A stretch of 64,000 nt of DNA from Herbaspirillum autotrophicum (GTDB lineage: Bacteria; Pseudomonadota; Gammaproteobacteria; Burkholderiales; Burkholderiaceae_D). How positions within the stretch are numbered: position 1 is the first letter of the stretch; each line of letters starts with the position of its first letter. The notes beneath the pieces are model-generated. The model ran no database searches, was not told the DNA's origin, and saw only the letters and a list, made by a program, of their open reading frames with translations. This document shows positions 1 to 9,437 of the stretch, piece by piece. The position numbers and the translations under genes are program-made. The stretch is taken from positions 92,639 through 156,638 of the forward strand of contig NZ_LFLS01000011.1 in the NCBI RefSeq assembly GCF_001189915.1, given 5' to 3'.

Positions 1-663
1 CGACCGTACCCGCCGGGTACGCTGTAATCGCTGCACCCCTTCGCGTCCATGGATGGCCCGCGCTTCTTCGCCGTCAGGCAAATACTGGAGCTGGCCATAG
101 GGCGATGCCTGGTCACCGAAGCGTTGCGTGTCTGACAGCACGACAACATGCCGGTCTGATTCGTGCGCAATCCAGAAATATATTCCCTCGTCTTCCAGTA
201 ATCGCTTGACGAAATTCAGGTCGGATTCCTGAAACTGCACGCAGTATTCGCGTGGCTCATACATTCCTTCCAATTCAAAGCGAAAGCCGCTGCGTTGATG
301 TCCGGCGAACACCTGTTCGACGATTTCCGGCACCGTCAGGTTTTGAAAAATCCGGCTGTTCCGGTTTTCTTCCAGGAACGACAACCAGCTTCTCAAGTCC
401 AGCGTATAGGTATATTGCCCGCTCAGTTGTCCGGTGTCATAACCGCCAAACACATAGGTACTGAAGGTGCGCACCGCGCCATTACCCAAATCGATATCAA
501 CCGATAACGGCGTACCAAGCAGTTCATCCAGATCCAATTCCGGATCATGACTCAACACATCAATACGATACGACGGCTCCTGCGAGAAATCCTCTCGCAC
601 CGTCAACGCCAGCGCCATGCAACCCGAGTCCAGCGCATCACTACGCAATTCGATCAGACGCAT
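1..663 (-). CDS. vgrG: VgrG (TssI) spike protein of the type VI secretion system, N-terminal part only
   Basis: The N-terminal 221 codons of a VgrG protein, the trimeric spike that sits on the Hcp tube and is expelled with effectors. The reading frame is open to the left edge, so the C-terminal part lies outside the window. The visible part shows the gp27-like fold signature of VgrG: a start MRLIELRSD, then FRFELEGMYEPREYCVQF and LLEDEGIYFWI, the well conserved VgrG block near residues 120-165. The ATG at 663 lies inside the last codons of tssH and overlaps it by 10 nt, so the two genes are translationally coupled in the T6SS operon. Whether it carries a C-terminal effector extension cannot be seen. 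Confidence 0.93.
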   Translation of the reverse strand, partial: MRLIELRSDALDSGCMALALTVREDFSQEPSYRIDVLSHDPELDLDELLGTPLSVDIDLGNGAVRTFSTYVFGGYDTGQLSGQYTYTLDLRSWLSFLEENRNSRIFQNLTVPEIVEQVFAGHQRSGFRFELEGMYEPREYCVQFQESDLNFVKRLLEDEGIYFWIAHESDRHVVVLSDTQRFGDQASPYGQLQYLPDGEEARAIHGREGVQRLQRTRRVRS

Positions 664-3326
664 GCCGGTTCTCCCTTCGTACCGGCATCAGCCGGCATAT
701 TCAGACCAACCGGCATCAACTCCCCATCGGTCTCGTCCTGCTCGGTTCCATCATCGAGTGTGAGCAACAGCCTGTCGGTCGCGGACAACCGTACCGTCTG
801 TAACGTTCGGCCTTCCGCACGCGCAACCAGCACGCCATGCGCCACTACCGGCAGCACATGTTGACGCAGCAATTCGCGTACTGCGCGGCCGTTGGCCGGA
901 TGTTGTGCAATTGCCCTGGCAATCCAATCCGCGACGTTGTCTTCGACCTGCCAGCCAAGTCCGTTTTGAGCCAGTCGCTGGCCAATTTCATCAAGCGCCT
1001 GATATGCAATACCGGTCAGCGCCGCAAGATCAAGCGGCCGGAACACGACAACCTGAATCCGCGCCAGCAGTGCCGGAGAAAAACGTCCTTGCAATCGCTC
1101 CCGCACCAGTGCCTCCAGGCTGGCCTGCGACACCTGCGGATCGGCCTTGCACGATGCTTCAATCTCCGCATCGCCCAGATTGGTCGTCAGCAAGATCAAG
1201 CTGTTGCGAAAACTGATCCGGCGTCCGTCGCCATCCTCCATCCACCCCTGATCGAAGACCTGATAGAACACCTCATGAATGTCTGAATGTGCCCGGTCAA
1301 ATTCGTCGAGCAACAAGACGCTATACGGCTTTTTCCGGATCGCCTCAGTCAGGCGTCCGCCCTTGCCGTATCCAACGTAGCCGGGAGGAGCCCCTTTCAG
1401 CGTTGAGGCCGTGTGCGCCTCTTGAAATTCGTTCATGTTGAACTGTACGAGGTTGCGCTCTCCGCCGAACAGCAACTCCGCCAATTTTGCCGCAGCCTGA
1501 CTCTTGCCAGTACCTGTCGGTCCCGCCAGCAACATGACGCCCAACGGGCGCTGCGGATCGCCGAGACCGGAATGCGAGACATGCAATGCCTGCACAATCG
1601 CGCGTATCCCATCTGACTGGCCGTGGATGCAAGTGTTCAGCGAACACTCCAGATCAACGATCCGCTGTGCTTCGTCCTGTGCCAGTTGTGTGACCGGAAC
1701 ACCGGTCCACTCTGCCAGAACTTCGGCGATGACGTGGGCGTCGACCCAGGGCCGCACCAGATGATCAGCATCGACACGTGCCGCCAGCGTGCCGTCATCA
1801 TCGGATTTGCTTGCAGCTGAAGCCGGCGTGGCGCGCATCCGGGCCAGCCACGAGTTCACTTCCTCGCGTTGTGTTTCAACAATGCCCTTGAGCGTTTCCG
1901 CTTCGACTTCAATGCGATTGCGCTGAGCTTCAAGATCAGCATCATCGTCCGGCGTTGAAACACCCATCCGGCGATCGTTAGCCCGCCACTGCAAAGCCTG
2001 CCCGATTGCCATCGCCTGCTGCCCGAGGCGCTCCAGGCCGGCTGGCGCACAGCTCTGGCTCATCGCGACCCGCGCGCATGCCGTATCCAGCAAACTGATC
2101 GCCTTGTCCGGCAGTTGCCGGGCCGGAAGATAACGTCTCGACAGCGCGACAGCACTGCGCAGCGCAGCATCGACGATGTGTACCTGATGATGCTCGGCAA
2201 AACGCGGTGCGATAGTGCGCAGCATGTCAATGGCTGCAGCATCACCCGGTTCATCGACTGCCACGGTCTGAAAGCGCCGGACAAATGCAGCATCGGGCTC
2301 GATATATTGCTTGTATTCCGACCACGTAGTCGCCGCCACCATGCGCAATTGCCCGCGCGCCAGCATCGGCTTGATCAGATTGGCGGCGTCACCGGTACCG
2401 GCCGATCCACCGGCACCGATCAGCGTATGGGTTTCATCGCAAAACAGAATGATCGGCGCCGGTGCCGCGATCACTGCATCAACCAACGCCTTCAGCCGTT
2501 GTTCGAATTCGCCGCGGACCCCTGCCCCGGCCTGCAGACGCGCCAGATCCAACGCCCACACTTGCGCCCCCAACAGACCCGGAGGCACGGCACCCGAGTG
2601 AATTCTCTGTGCCAGTGCTTCGACTACGGCCGTCTTCCCCACGCCAGCCTCACCGACCAGGATCGGATTGTTCTGACGTCGCCGCGACAGGATGTCAATC
2701 ACGATTCGCAACTCGTCATCACGCCCTACCACCGGATCAAGTTCGCCACGCGCAGCCTGGTCGGTCAGGCAGGTTGCCCACTTGGCAAGCACACCATCCG
2801 AACCCGCCTCGTCAACCGGAAAATAACCAGAGCTTTGCGACGGATTTTCCGCTGCCTCGGACCATCTCGCTTCCAGCATTTCGTAGCGTTTTGCGACCTC
2901 ATCGGTTGAAGCCGCAGTGATGCCTTGCGGGATCCGTTGCTGAAGCCAGCGGCGTGTGACATCTTCATCAAGCCACGCGAGCAGCAAATGTCCGGAGCGG
3001 ACTTTGCCCGACGGTGCCGCAATCTGGCTCCAGATCACGGCAGGACCGACACTGCGCTCCAGCGAAGCAGATATGTCGCGCAGCGAATCTCCGCTTACGT
3101 CGAACCCGTCCAGCGCTTTCTCCAGGCGGCGCTTCACGTCGTCGACATCGTGTCCCCATTCCGCGAAAAGCCTGGAAAAATCACTCTGCTCACGCTGCAA
3201 CAGACACAAAGCCCAGTGGTCAAGATCGATAAAGGTGTGGTGCCTGGACCGACCCAGCGTCGTGGCATCAACCAGCGCCGCATAAGCCGTGCGACCAAGG
3301 CAATTGAAAATACGTTCGCGATTCAC
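654..3326 (-). CDS. tssH: TssH (ClpV) AAA+ ATPase of the type VI secretion system
   Basis: ClpV disassembles the contracted TssB/TssC sheath in the cytoplasm so it can be reused. Both AAA+ modules are visible: Walker A GEAGVGKT near residue 225 and GPTGTGKS near residue 602 (numbering from the GTG start), with Walker B segments IILFCDETH and SVLLLDEFD. An N-terminal Clp-N region and a C-terminal ClpB-type small domain complete a normal length of about 890 residues. An ATG at 3389 would extend the frame 21 codons into tssG. I prefer the GTG at 3326, which lies 2 nt after the tssG stop with a GGAAC ribosome site, because ClpV proteins normally begin close to this point. The first Walker B has Cys where Ile is usual; this is probably neutral. 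Confidence 0.93.
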   Translation of the reverse strand: MNRERIFNCLGRTAYAALVDATTLGRSRHHTFIDLDHWALCLLQREQSDFSRLFAEWGHDVDDVKRRLEKALDGFDVSGDSLRDISASLERSVGPAVIWSQIAAPSGKVRSGHLLLAWLDEDVTRRWLQQRIPQGITAASTDEVAKRYEMLEARWSEAAENPSQSSGYFPVDEAGSDGVLAKWATCLTDQAARGELDPVVGRDDELRIVIDILSRRRQNNPILVGEAGVGKTAVVEALAQRIHSGAVPPGLLGAQVWALDLARLQAGAGVRGEFEQRLKALVDAVIAAPAPIILFCDETHTLIGAGGSAGTGDAANLIKPMLARGQLRMVAATTWSEYKQYIEPDAAFVRRFQTVAVDEPGDAAAIDMLRTIAPRFAEHHQVHIVDAALRSAVALSRRYLPARQLPDKAISLLDTACARVAMSQSCAPAGLERLGQQAMAIGQALQWRANDRRMGVSTPDDDADLEAQRNRIEVEAETLKGIVETQREEVNSWLARMRATPASAASKSDDDGTLAARVDADHLVRPWVDAHVIAEVLAEWTGVPVTQLAQDEAQRIVDLECSLNTCIHGQSDGIRAIVQALHVSHSGLGDPQRPLGVMLLAGPTGTGKSQAAAKLAELLFGGERNLVQFNMNEFQEAHTASTLKGAPPGYVGYGKGGRLTEAIRKKPYSVLLLDEFDRAHSDIHEVFYQVFDQGWMEDGDGRRISFRNSLILLTTNLGDAEIEASCKADPQVSQASLEALVRERLQGRFSPALLARIQVVVFRPLDLAALTGIAYQALDEIGQRLAQNGLGWQVEDNVADWIARAIAQHPANGRAVRELLRQHVLPVVAHGVLVARAEGRTLQTVRLSATDRLLLTLDDGTEQDETDGELMPVGLNMPADAGTKGEPACV

Positions 3327-3328
3327 GT

Positions 3329-4294
3329 CTAGTTCCGAAAAAAATCGTAGATGGTTAAAGTACGTAGTGCATGATTCGGTCGAGACCATGTATCGACACC
3401 GAGGCGCATGCGTCCAATTTTTCCGGCGATTTCAGGGCGTGTTCGCACCTGGACCCTGATCACCGGATCAATCTTGCCGTCGACAAAATCCGTGACGACT
3501 GCGCATAACGCCATCGCAGCCGCTGAACGACGTTGCCAGCGGTAAAATTCTGCTGCATCTATCGGGCCGATTACGACTTCCATCGAGTGCTGGACATCCC
3601 AAATCCTGGCCCCGATCCGGCGCCCGCCGCGCAATGCCAGCGGCACCGGAATCCAGCGTCCGTGACGCGGCGTGATCCTGAACGGCACACCAAAGTAGCG
3701 CACCAGCATTCGCTGCAAATCGGCCAGCGACCGCCGAGGAGCGCAGTACACCCCTGGGAAGGCACGTCGGCAAGCCCGGGCGTCATGACTTGCCGTCGCT
3801 TCTTCATGCCGGCGACCGGCATCCGCCAATGCCGTTACCCGCTCGGCGAAAGGATTGCGCGCGCGCTCGTATCCAAGCACCGGATGCATTGACGACCAGG
3901 CAAAGTAATGCAGCCATGCCATATCGCCACAAATGACGTTGACAAAACGTTCGAATGCAGCATTGCGTTCAAAGCGCTTTTCTTGCATTGCATGTTCAGT
4001 CACGTGCAACGGCATCGGACCATACGGTGCGAACAATCCGAAATGTCTCTGAATCACGTTGACCTGATGATAGTCATCCGCTTCAATGAAGCGGGTCTGT
4101 CCGATTCGCACACTCGCAACGTCCGTGCTCGCAAAATGCATTTCTGCCGATTGCTCGATACGCAGCCACGGCGGACTGCGCCTCATGCGTCGCAGGGAGC
4201 CGGTCCTTTCCCGCTCCAGCACTTCCACCCGGCGCATCAACTCGAAAAAGTTGCGACGCGGCGTCAGTGCGCGCTGAATCTGTGCAAGGATCAC
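3329..4294 (-). CDS. tssG: TssG (ImpH) baseplate component of the type VI secretion system
   Basis: TssG forms the baseplate wedge with TssE, TssF and TssK in the cytoplasm. The 321-residue product has the typical TssG start (LAQIQRALTPRRNFFELMRRVE), the FEADDYHQV-type central block followed by LFAPYGPMPLHVTEHA, and the Arg-rich C-terminal half of the family. It is read from a GTG whose GTGA overlaps the tssF stop by 4 nt, so translation is probably coupled. Its length is normal for the family. Position between tssF and tssH matches the usual T6SS order. Confidence 0.93.
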   Translation of the reverse strand: MILAQIQRALTPRRNFFELMRRVEVLERERTGSLRRMRRSPPWLRIEQSAEMHFASTDVASVRIGQTRFIEADDYHQVNVIQRHFGLFAPYGPMPLHVTEHAMQEKRFERNAAFERFVNVICGDMAWLHYFAWSSMHPVLGYERARNPFAERVTALADAGRRHEEATASHDARACRRAFPGVYCAPRRSLADLQRMLVRYFGVPFRITPRHGRWIPVPLALRGGRRIGARIWDVQHSMEVVIGPIDAAEFYRWQRRSAAAMALCAVVTDFVDGKIDPVIRVQVRTRPEIAGKIGRMRLGVDTWSRPNHALRTLTIYDFFRN

Positions 4295-6153
4295 AGCAGT
4301 CTTCCTTCGCCGGCGCCGGTGTTCACATGCGTGCTGACAATCTCGCCGTCCAGCCGCACGCCCACCTCTATGCCGTCGTTGAGCGTTGCCGCCTCCGCCA
4401 GCGCTTGCGCCAGCAACCGTCCAAACAACCAGCCGCCGCGGTCCGAGTGCGCCGACTCTGCGATATCTATATCGACGCGCGTGGCCTGCACGAAAGAACG
4501 CGGCACCGCACGTCCGGCCGCAATAAACGTCGCTTCCAGATGGACCGAGAGCAGACTTTCAATCCGCTGACGGTCAAGCGCGTCGTCACGATTGGCGGCA
4601 AGCAACAATTGCTCGACTATCCGCGCGGTGACGTTCTGCGCCTTTCCGACACGCAGCGCGAGCGGGTTTTGCCCCAGATGTGAGGTTGCATCCCAACACA
4701 TTTCGACGGATGGCATGCCGCGCGGCGCGCTTCCGGGCCACAGGCATTCGATGCGGCGTACGGCGACCGGATCAAGCAAACTGAGTTCAGCATCAAGCAG
4801 CGCTGAGGGGCGCCAATCACGGTCGACCACCAGCGCCTTGCCAGTAATCAATGCAATGTCATCCAGTTCCACAGCGTCATCCAGCGTCGATACTGCAATC
4901 AGATCGTGGCTGGCGAGCGGGTCGAAACGATCACGTCGCGTGCCGTCGGCGAGCAAGCCGCTCTCTCGCCGCAAGCTATAGCGAATTGCTTCACTTCCGC
5001 CTTCATAGCCGGCGGTCTCCAGCACCGAACGTGCCGTATGTGATTTGCCATTGCTTTCGCATACCTGCACGGCCGTCAATCCCCACAGAAAATACGCGGC
5101 AGGCAACATCCGGTCCACGGGTATCCACTGTTCGGTCAGATTGGCGTCATACGGCACCGGATCGAAACGCTTGGGATACAAATTAATCACCGGCGTTGCG
5201 AACAGACGAAATTGATTCGCGTCAACTTCGCCAACGAGCGAATTCGGTACGTCACGCAATGAAAAAAACAATTCGAACGAACGTGCAGACGGATTGATTT
5301 CTGCAACGGCCGCCAGCACATCGAGATAGAATCCGAGCAGCCGCGCCGGCTGGGCAAAATATTCCCGCAACAGCCGCAAACCTGGCAAAGCACTGAAGTC
5401 CGGCGGCAGCAGCGCCTCGGCATCGTCTACACCGGACAAGCGGATACCCGTCAGCGGCAACTTCAGAACTTCATCGCCGTGCGCCGTCGGCACCAGCGCA
5501 TACCACCCGCTGCTCGATGTCAGCAACATCCGATGCAGTGCGTATGCACGCGGCAGATCTCCGGCAAGACTCAGATGCAACGGCGGGACGCTTCCCTCGC
5601 CGCCGCACAGTTCGGCGATGGTTGACATTCCCTCCAGTTCGAAGCGGAACCGCAACACCGCCTGCGATGAAGCAAGTTGCTGCGCCAGTTGAGAAGGCAA
5701 TCCATTCAGGCTTCTGCTGCATTCAGCCTTCGCAATGCGCAAAGGCAGCATCGTCACGTCGCGGGCCGTGGCAAAGGTGACCGGAAGCTTTCGGCCCGGC
5801 ATGCGGGCCGACACCAGCGTACCGCGAGGCAGCGTATAGCGCCGGAACGCATCGGGGGAATCCAGATCCGGGTGAAATGCAAACGTCGAGATTACGGGCG
5901 TCGCCGCCATGAACAACGGGCAGATACGGCCAAGTGCCTGCTGCGCAAACTCGGCACATTCGCGATCAAGTCGCGTCTGTACCCGTGCCGACAGATAGGC
6001 AACGCCTTCAAGCAGCCGCTCAACGAACGGATCAGTGATCGCCTCCGGATGCAAACCGAGTTCCGAGGCAACCTGTGGATGTTCCTTCGAAAATCGTGCA
6101 CCTGCTTCGCGCAACTGACGCAACTCATCGTTGTAATGATCCAGGAAACTCAT
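4291..6153 (-). CDS. tssF: TssF (ImpG) baseplate component of the type VI secretion system
   Basis: TssF is the larger wedge protein of the T6SS baseplate, bound to TssG in a 2:1 ratio in known systems. The 620-residue protein opens with the diagnostic FLDHYNDELRQLREAGARFSKEHP and then DPFVERLLEGVAYLSARVQTRLD, which is close to the TssF family signature. Length is normal. The start is ATG at 6153, 16 nt after the tssE stop; the ribosome site is weak. The end overlaps tssG by 4 nt. Nothing in the sequence suggests damage. Confidence 0.94.
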   Translation of the reverse strand: MSFLDHYNDELRQLREAGARFSKEHPQVASELGLHPEAITDPFVERLLEGVAYLSARVQTRLDRECAEFAQQALGRICPLFMAATPVISTFAFHPDLDSPDAFRRYTLPRGTLVSARMPGRKLPVTFATARDVTMLPLRIAKAECSRSLNGLPSQLAQQLASSQAVLRFRFELEGMSTIAELCGGEGSVPPLHLSLAGDLPRAYALHRMLLTSSSGWYALVPTAHGDEVLKLPLTGIRLSGVDDAEALLPPDFSALPGLRLLREYFAQPARLLGFYLDVLAAVAEINPSARSFELFFSLRDVPNSLVGEVDANQFRLFATPVINLYPKRFDPVPYDANLTEQWIPVDRMLPAAYFLWGLTAVQVCESNGKSHTARSVLETAGYEGGSEAIRYSLRRESGLLADGTRRDRFDPLASHDLIAVSTLDDAVELDDIALITGKALVVDRDWRPSALLDAELSLLDPVAVRRIECLWPGSAPRGMPSVEMCWDATSHLGQNPLALRVGKAQNVTARIVEQLLLAANRDDALDRQRIESLLSVHLEATFIAAGRAVPRSFVQATRVDIDIAESAHSDRGGWLFGRLLAQALAEAATLNDGIEVGVRLDGEIVSTHVNTGAGEGRLL

Positions 6154-6169
6154 GATTGTTCGTTGTGCA

Positions 6170-6619
6170 TCAATCGCCAGCCAAACTGAAGAACCCGTTC
6201 AGATAATCGAGCGCAAGACTTGCCCTGATCTCGGCACCGTCGTCGCGTGCCGTCATCAGAATGTCAAAATACATCGTATGCGATACATCCCGGTTGCGAT
6301 CAAGACGTGGTTGCACCTGGATGCGGGTGCTGACCACGCGCGGCTCGAAACGACGTATCACTTCGCCAATGTGCGCCGCCACATGTACCGGATCGAGGCC
6401 AATGCCGCCTGATATTTGCAGCGGCGGGCAACCGTAATTCAATACCGAATACGCAACCGGACTGCTATCCGAGGCGTTGATTCGCCCGCCGCGCAGCGAA
6501 CAATTCATCAATTCAACCAGATGATGCGCAACGATTTCCCGCAACGAGTCGTGGTGAAATCGTTTCGACAGCTTGTTGTAGAGTGAATGTGCGCTCACAT
6601 GCATATTTCCGTGTGTCAC
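6170..6619 (-). CDS. tssE: TssE, gp25-like baseplate protein of the type VI secretion system
   Basis: TssE resembles phage T4 gp25 and helps polymerise the sheath at the baseplate. The 149-residue product shows the gp25-like core: SVLNYGCPPLQI, then IRRFEPRVVSTRIQV, with the conserved EPR motif near residues 97-99. The frame begins with GTG at 6619 preceded by AAGG; an in-frame ATG at 6604 is the alternative start. It lies between hcp and tssF, with 52 nt to hcp and 16 nt to tssF, as in many proteobacterial T6SS operons. Confidence 0.92.
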   Translation of the reverse strand: MTHGNMHVSAHSLYNKLSKRFHHDSLREIVAHHLVELMNCSLRGGRINASDSSPVAYSVLNYGCPPLQISGGIGLDPVHVAAHIGEVIRRFEPRVVSTRIQVQPRLDRNRDVSHTMYFDILMTARDDGAEIRASLALDYLNGFFSLAGD

Positions 6620-6671
6620 GCCTTGAATCGCGACACCTCCATGGTTTATTCGAAAGAAAAATTCTCTCGGA

Positions 6672-7199
6672 TCAGATTGGCGCGTTCAACTTGAGATCGT
6701 AGCCAGCCTTGATGACCGCTCCCATGGCGCCATCATCGCGCTGTTCGCGGTACTCGAATTCGATCTGTGCAAAATTGATCTTGATCTCATCCGTCGGCAG
6801 CACGTTGTCGACTTCACCACTGCCATGACCGAGCAGCGAAAACGGCATGTTGCCAAGCGTGCGAAACGAAGACACCAAACCGCTGGCGAAGGAAATCGTA
6901 AGAAATTCCTGCTGTCCCTTGCCCGACTTGCGGCAGATCAACTTGGCGCTGCCGATATGGTCACCGGTTGCGCACATCAGAAACAGCTTCGGAGAGGCCT
7001 TGTTCGACACCATTCGAAACTCGAAGTCTTTCATCTCGACCTTGCCAGCACCGCCGCCACTGCCGAATCCCCAGCGCCCCGAATTTTCTTCCGCCCATTG
7101 CCAGCTCTGGATCTGGATCAGCCCCGGATACTGTTGGTCGGTCGACTCGCCTTCAACGCCATCGATTTGCAGAAAATAATCAACCAATGCATTTGCCAT
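6672..7199 (-). CDS. hcp: Hcp (TssD) tube protein of the type VI secretion system
   Basis: Hcp hexamers stack to form the inner tube that is expelled with VgrG. The 175-residue protein has the family start (DYFLQIDGVEGES) followed by IQSWQWAEENSG and the EFRMVSNKASPKLFLMCATG block; GLVSSFRTLG is also typical. The ATG at 7199 has an AGGAAC ribosome site 8 nt upstream. The gene sits alone between two longer gaps (147 nt to tssC and 52 nt to tssE), so it may have its own promoter or processing for high expression, which is common for hcp. Confidence 0.95.
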   Translation of the reverse strand: MANALVDYFLQIDGVEGESTDQQYPGLIQIQSWQWAEENSGRWGFGSGGGAGKVEMKDFEFRMVSNKASPKLFLMCATGDHIGSAKLICRKSGKGQQEFLTISFASGLVSSFRTLGNMPFSLLGHGSGEVDNVLPTDEIKINFAQIEFEYREQRDDGAMGAVIKAGYDLKLNAPI

Positions 7200-7346
7200 T
7201 CTAAGGTTCCTAAATTAGGTTAAAAAACAACTGGTCCACCGTGCACACAATCTTGTCGCGCAACGCCACTCACTGCGATGTCGCTGCACGACATTTCGAA
7301 ATCCACCATCTGTCGCATGAATCGAAAAGTCTCCGGTCTTCTCAAA

Positions 7347-8858
7347 TCAATTTTCGACATCCAGCTTGGTCGATGGCAGCTTCGAAACCAGTCGGAGGGA
7401 CACGGTCAATCCTTCCAACTGAAAATGAGGGCGCAAGAAAAATTGCGCGCGATAATATCCGGGGTTTTCCGGAATTTCGTCGACCACCACCTCGGCGGCC
7501 GACAACGGACGCCGCGACTTGGTGGTCTCGCTCGAAATCGACGGGTCACCGTCGACATAATTCATCAACCAGTCGTTCAGCCAGCGCTGGGTATCCTCAC
7601 GCGACTTGAATGTACCGATCTTGTCGCGGACGATGCATTTCAGATAATGCGCAAAACGGCAGGTCGCAAAAATGTATGGCAGGCGCGATGACAGATTGGC
7701 ATTCGCCGTCGCATCGTCGTCTTCATAGATTGCCGGACGATGCACGGTTTTCGCGCCGATGAAGGCCGCCGTGTCAGAGTTCTTCCGGTACACCAGCGGC
7801 ATCAGGCCGGATTCCGACAATTCGTGCTCGCGACGGTCAGAAATGGCGATTTCCGTCGGACAACTCAATTCAACTTCATTGTCCTGCGATGGCGAAATGA
7901 ACTTGGGCAGTACTTCGACTGCGCCACCGGACTCGATGCCGCGTATCTTCGTGCACCAGCCATACGTCTTGAACGCACGGGTTATATTGGCCCCCATTGC
8001 ATAGGCAGAATTCGCCCAGCAGAAATCTTTTGAAGAATCAGGATCGACTTTTTCCTCGAAACCGAATTCCTCGACCGGTAGCGTTTTCGCGCCATAAGGC
8101 ACGCGCGCCAGAAAACGCGGAAGGGTCAACGCCAGATAGCGGGAGTCATTGCTTTCCCGCAAGCGACGCCAGAATGCGTATTCGGTTGAGGTAAAAATCT
8201 TGGACACATCGCGCGGATTCGACAATTCGTTCCAGTTGTCCATCTGCAGCAGTCCCGGTGCGGCTGCGGAGATAAATGGCGCGTGCGCAGCGGCCGCGAT
8301 TTTCGACATTTCAGTCAGGATCGATACATCCTGCATGCTGTGATCGAACTGATAGTCCCCGATCAGACAGCCAAACGGCTCGCCGCCAAACTGTCCGTAT
8401 TCTTGTTCGTACACCATCTTGAAAATCGGACTCTGGTCCCACACCACACCTTTGAAGCGTCGCAGTGTCTTGCCAAGATCTGCCTTCGATATGTTCAGGT
8501 AACGAATTTTCAGATTTTCGCTGGTGTCCGTGTTCGAGACCAGATAATGCAAACCGCGCCACGCACCTTCCAGCGTCTGAAAATGCTTGTTGTGCAGCAC
8601 CTCGGTTAACTGGTCGGAAATCTTCTTGTCCAGTTCCGCAATCAGTTGCTCGACGGTCTGCGCAACGTCTTCCCGAATCACCACCCGGCTACCGCGCGCA
8701 TACGTCAGCAATGTCTCGACGGCACTCTGGACCGCCTCAGCGGCTTCATTCGTCCTGGGCCGGAACGAGCGACGCAGAATGTCTTTCAGGTCGCCATCAA
8801 TGCGTTCTTCTACAACGACGCGCTCTGGCGCCGATTCAATCTGGCCGGAAATACTCAT
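7347..8858 (-). CDS. tssC: TssC (VipB) large sheath protein of the type VI secretion system
   Basis: TssC pairs with TssB to build the contractile sheath. The 503-residue protein has the full-length family pattern: FRPRTNEAAEAVQSAVETL near residue 35, AELDKKISDQLTEVLHNKHFQTLEGAWRGL near residue 75, and the C-terminal RPLSAAEVVVDEIPENPGYYRAQFFLRPHFQLEG block. It overlaps the tssB stop by 4 nt (ATGA), so the two sheath subunits are translationally coupled, as expected for a fixed ratio. Confidence 0.96.
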   Translation of the reverse strand: MSISGQIESAPERVVVEERIDGDLKDILRRSFRPRTNEAAEAVQSAVETLLTYARGSRVVIREDVAQTVEQLIAELDKKISDQLTEVLHNKHFQTLEGAWRGLHYLVSNTDTSENLKIRYLNISKADLGKTLRRFKGVVWDQSPIFKMVYEQEYGQFGGEPFGCLIGDYQFDHSMQDVSILTEMSKIAAAAHAPFISAAAPGLLQMDNWNELSNPRDVSKIFTSTEYAFWRRLRESNDSRYLALTLPRFLARVPYGAKTLPVEEFGFEEKVDPDSSKDFCWANSAYAMGANITRAFKTYGWCTKIRGIESGGAVEVLPKFISPSQDNEVELSCPTEIAISDRREHELSESGLMPLVYRKNSDTAAFIGAKTVHRPAIYEDDDATANANLSSRLPYIFATCRFAHYLKCIVRDKIGTFKSREDTQRWLNDWLMNYVDGDPSISSETTKSRRPLSAAEVVVDEIPENPGYYRAQFFLRPHFQLEGLTVSLRLVSKLPSTKLDVEN

Positions 8859-9406
8859 TCTCCCTCCTGACCAGGTGCCGGGTTCTCTGGCGTCGTACCG
8901 GCAGGAGCCGCTTCAGAAACGGCCGCCTTGAGACCATCCCAGTCCGGATTCTTGAGCAATTCCTGGATCAGATCCTCGGCTGCTACCTTGCCATCCATGT
9001 ACGTCAGCAATTCCTTGAGGCGATTGCGCGCCTCAAGCAACATCGACAGTTCAGGGATACGCCTGACGACTTCCGCCGGTTCGAAAGACTCCATTGATGT
9101 GAACGTCAGATCAATTGGAATCAGCGTACCATCGTCCGTGAGCACGTTTTTCACGTGATAATTCAACGACGGCCGGATCTGCTGCATGCGCTCATCAAAA
9201 TTCTCGACATCGATTTCCGAAAACCGGCGTTCCTCGACCGGCCCCAGCGACGCGACGTTATCGCCGGACAAATCCGCCATCACGCCTGCCACAAAAGGCA
9301 ATTCGACCTTTTTCTGGGAACCGTAGATTTCCACGTCGTATTCAATCTGCACCCGGGGAGCACGGCTTTTCCCGATGAACTTCTGCCCGTCTGTTTGACG
9401 CACCAT
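8855..9406 (-). CDS. tssB: TssB (VipA) small sheath protein of the type VI secretion system
   Basis: TssB is the partner of TssC in the contractile sheath. The family signature is clear: SRAPRVQIEYDVEIYGSQKK followed by LPFVAGVMADLSGD and then RPSLNYHVKNVL. There are two possible starts three codons apart (MNNM). The AGGAG ribosome site lies only 1 nt from the first ATG (9415) but 10 nt from the second (9406), so I take the second. The product is about 183 residues, normal for the family. The C-terminal tail is rich in Ala, Pro and Glu and looks disordered. Confidence 0.93.
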   Translation of the reverse strand: MVRQTDGQKFIGKSRAPRVQIEYDVEIYGSQKKVELPFVAGVMADLSGDNVASLGPVEERRFSEIDVENFDERMQQIRPSLNYHVKNVLTDDGTLIPIDLTFTSMESFEPAEVVRRIPELSMLLEARNRLKELLTYMDGKVAAEDLIQELLKNPDWDGLKAAVSEAAPAGTTPENPAPGQEGE

Positions 9407-9437
9407 ATTATTCATACTCCTAGATCAAAAACATCAA

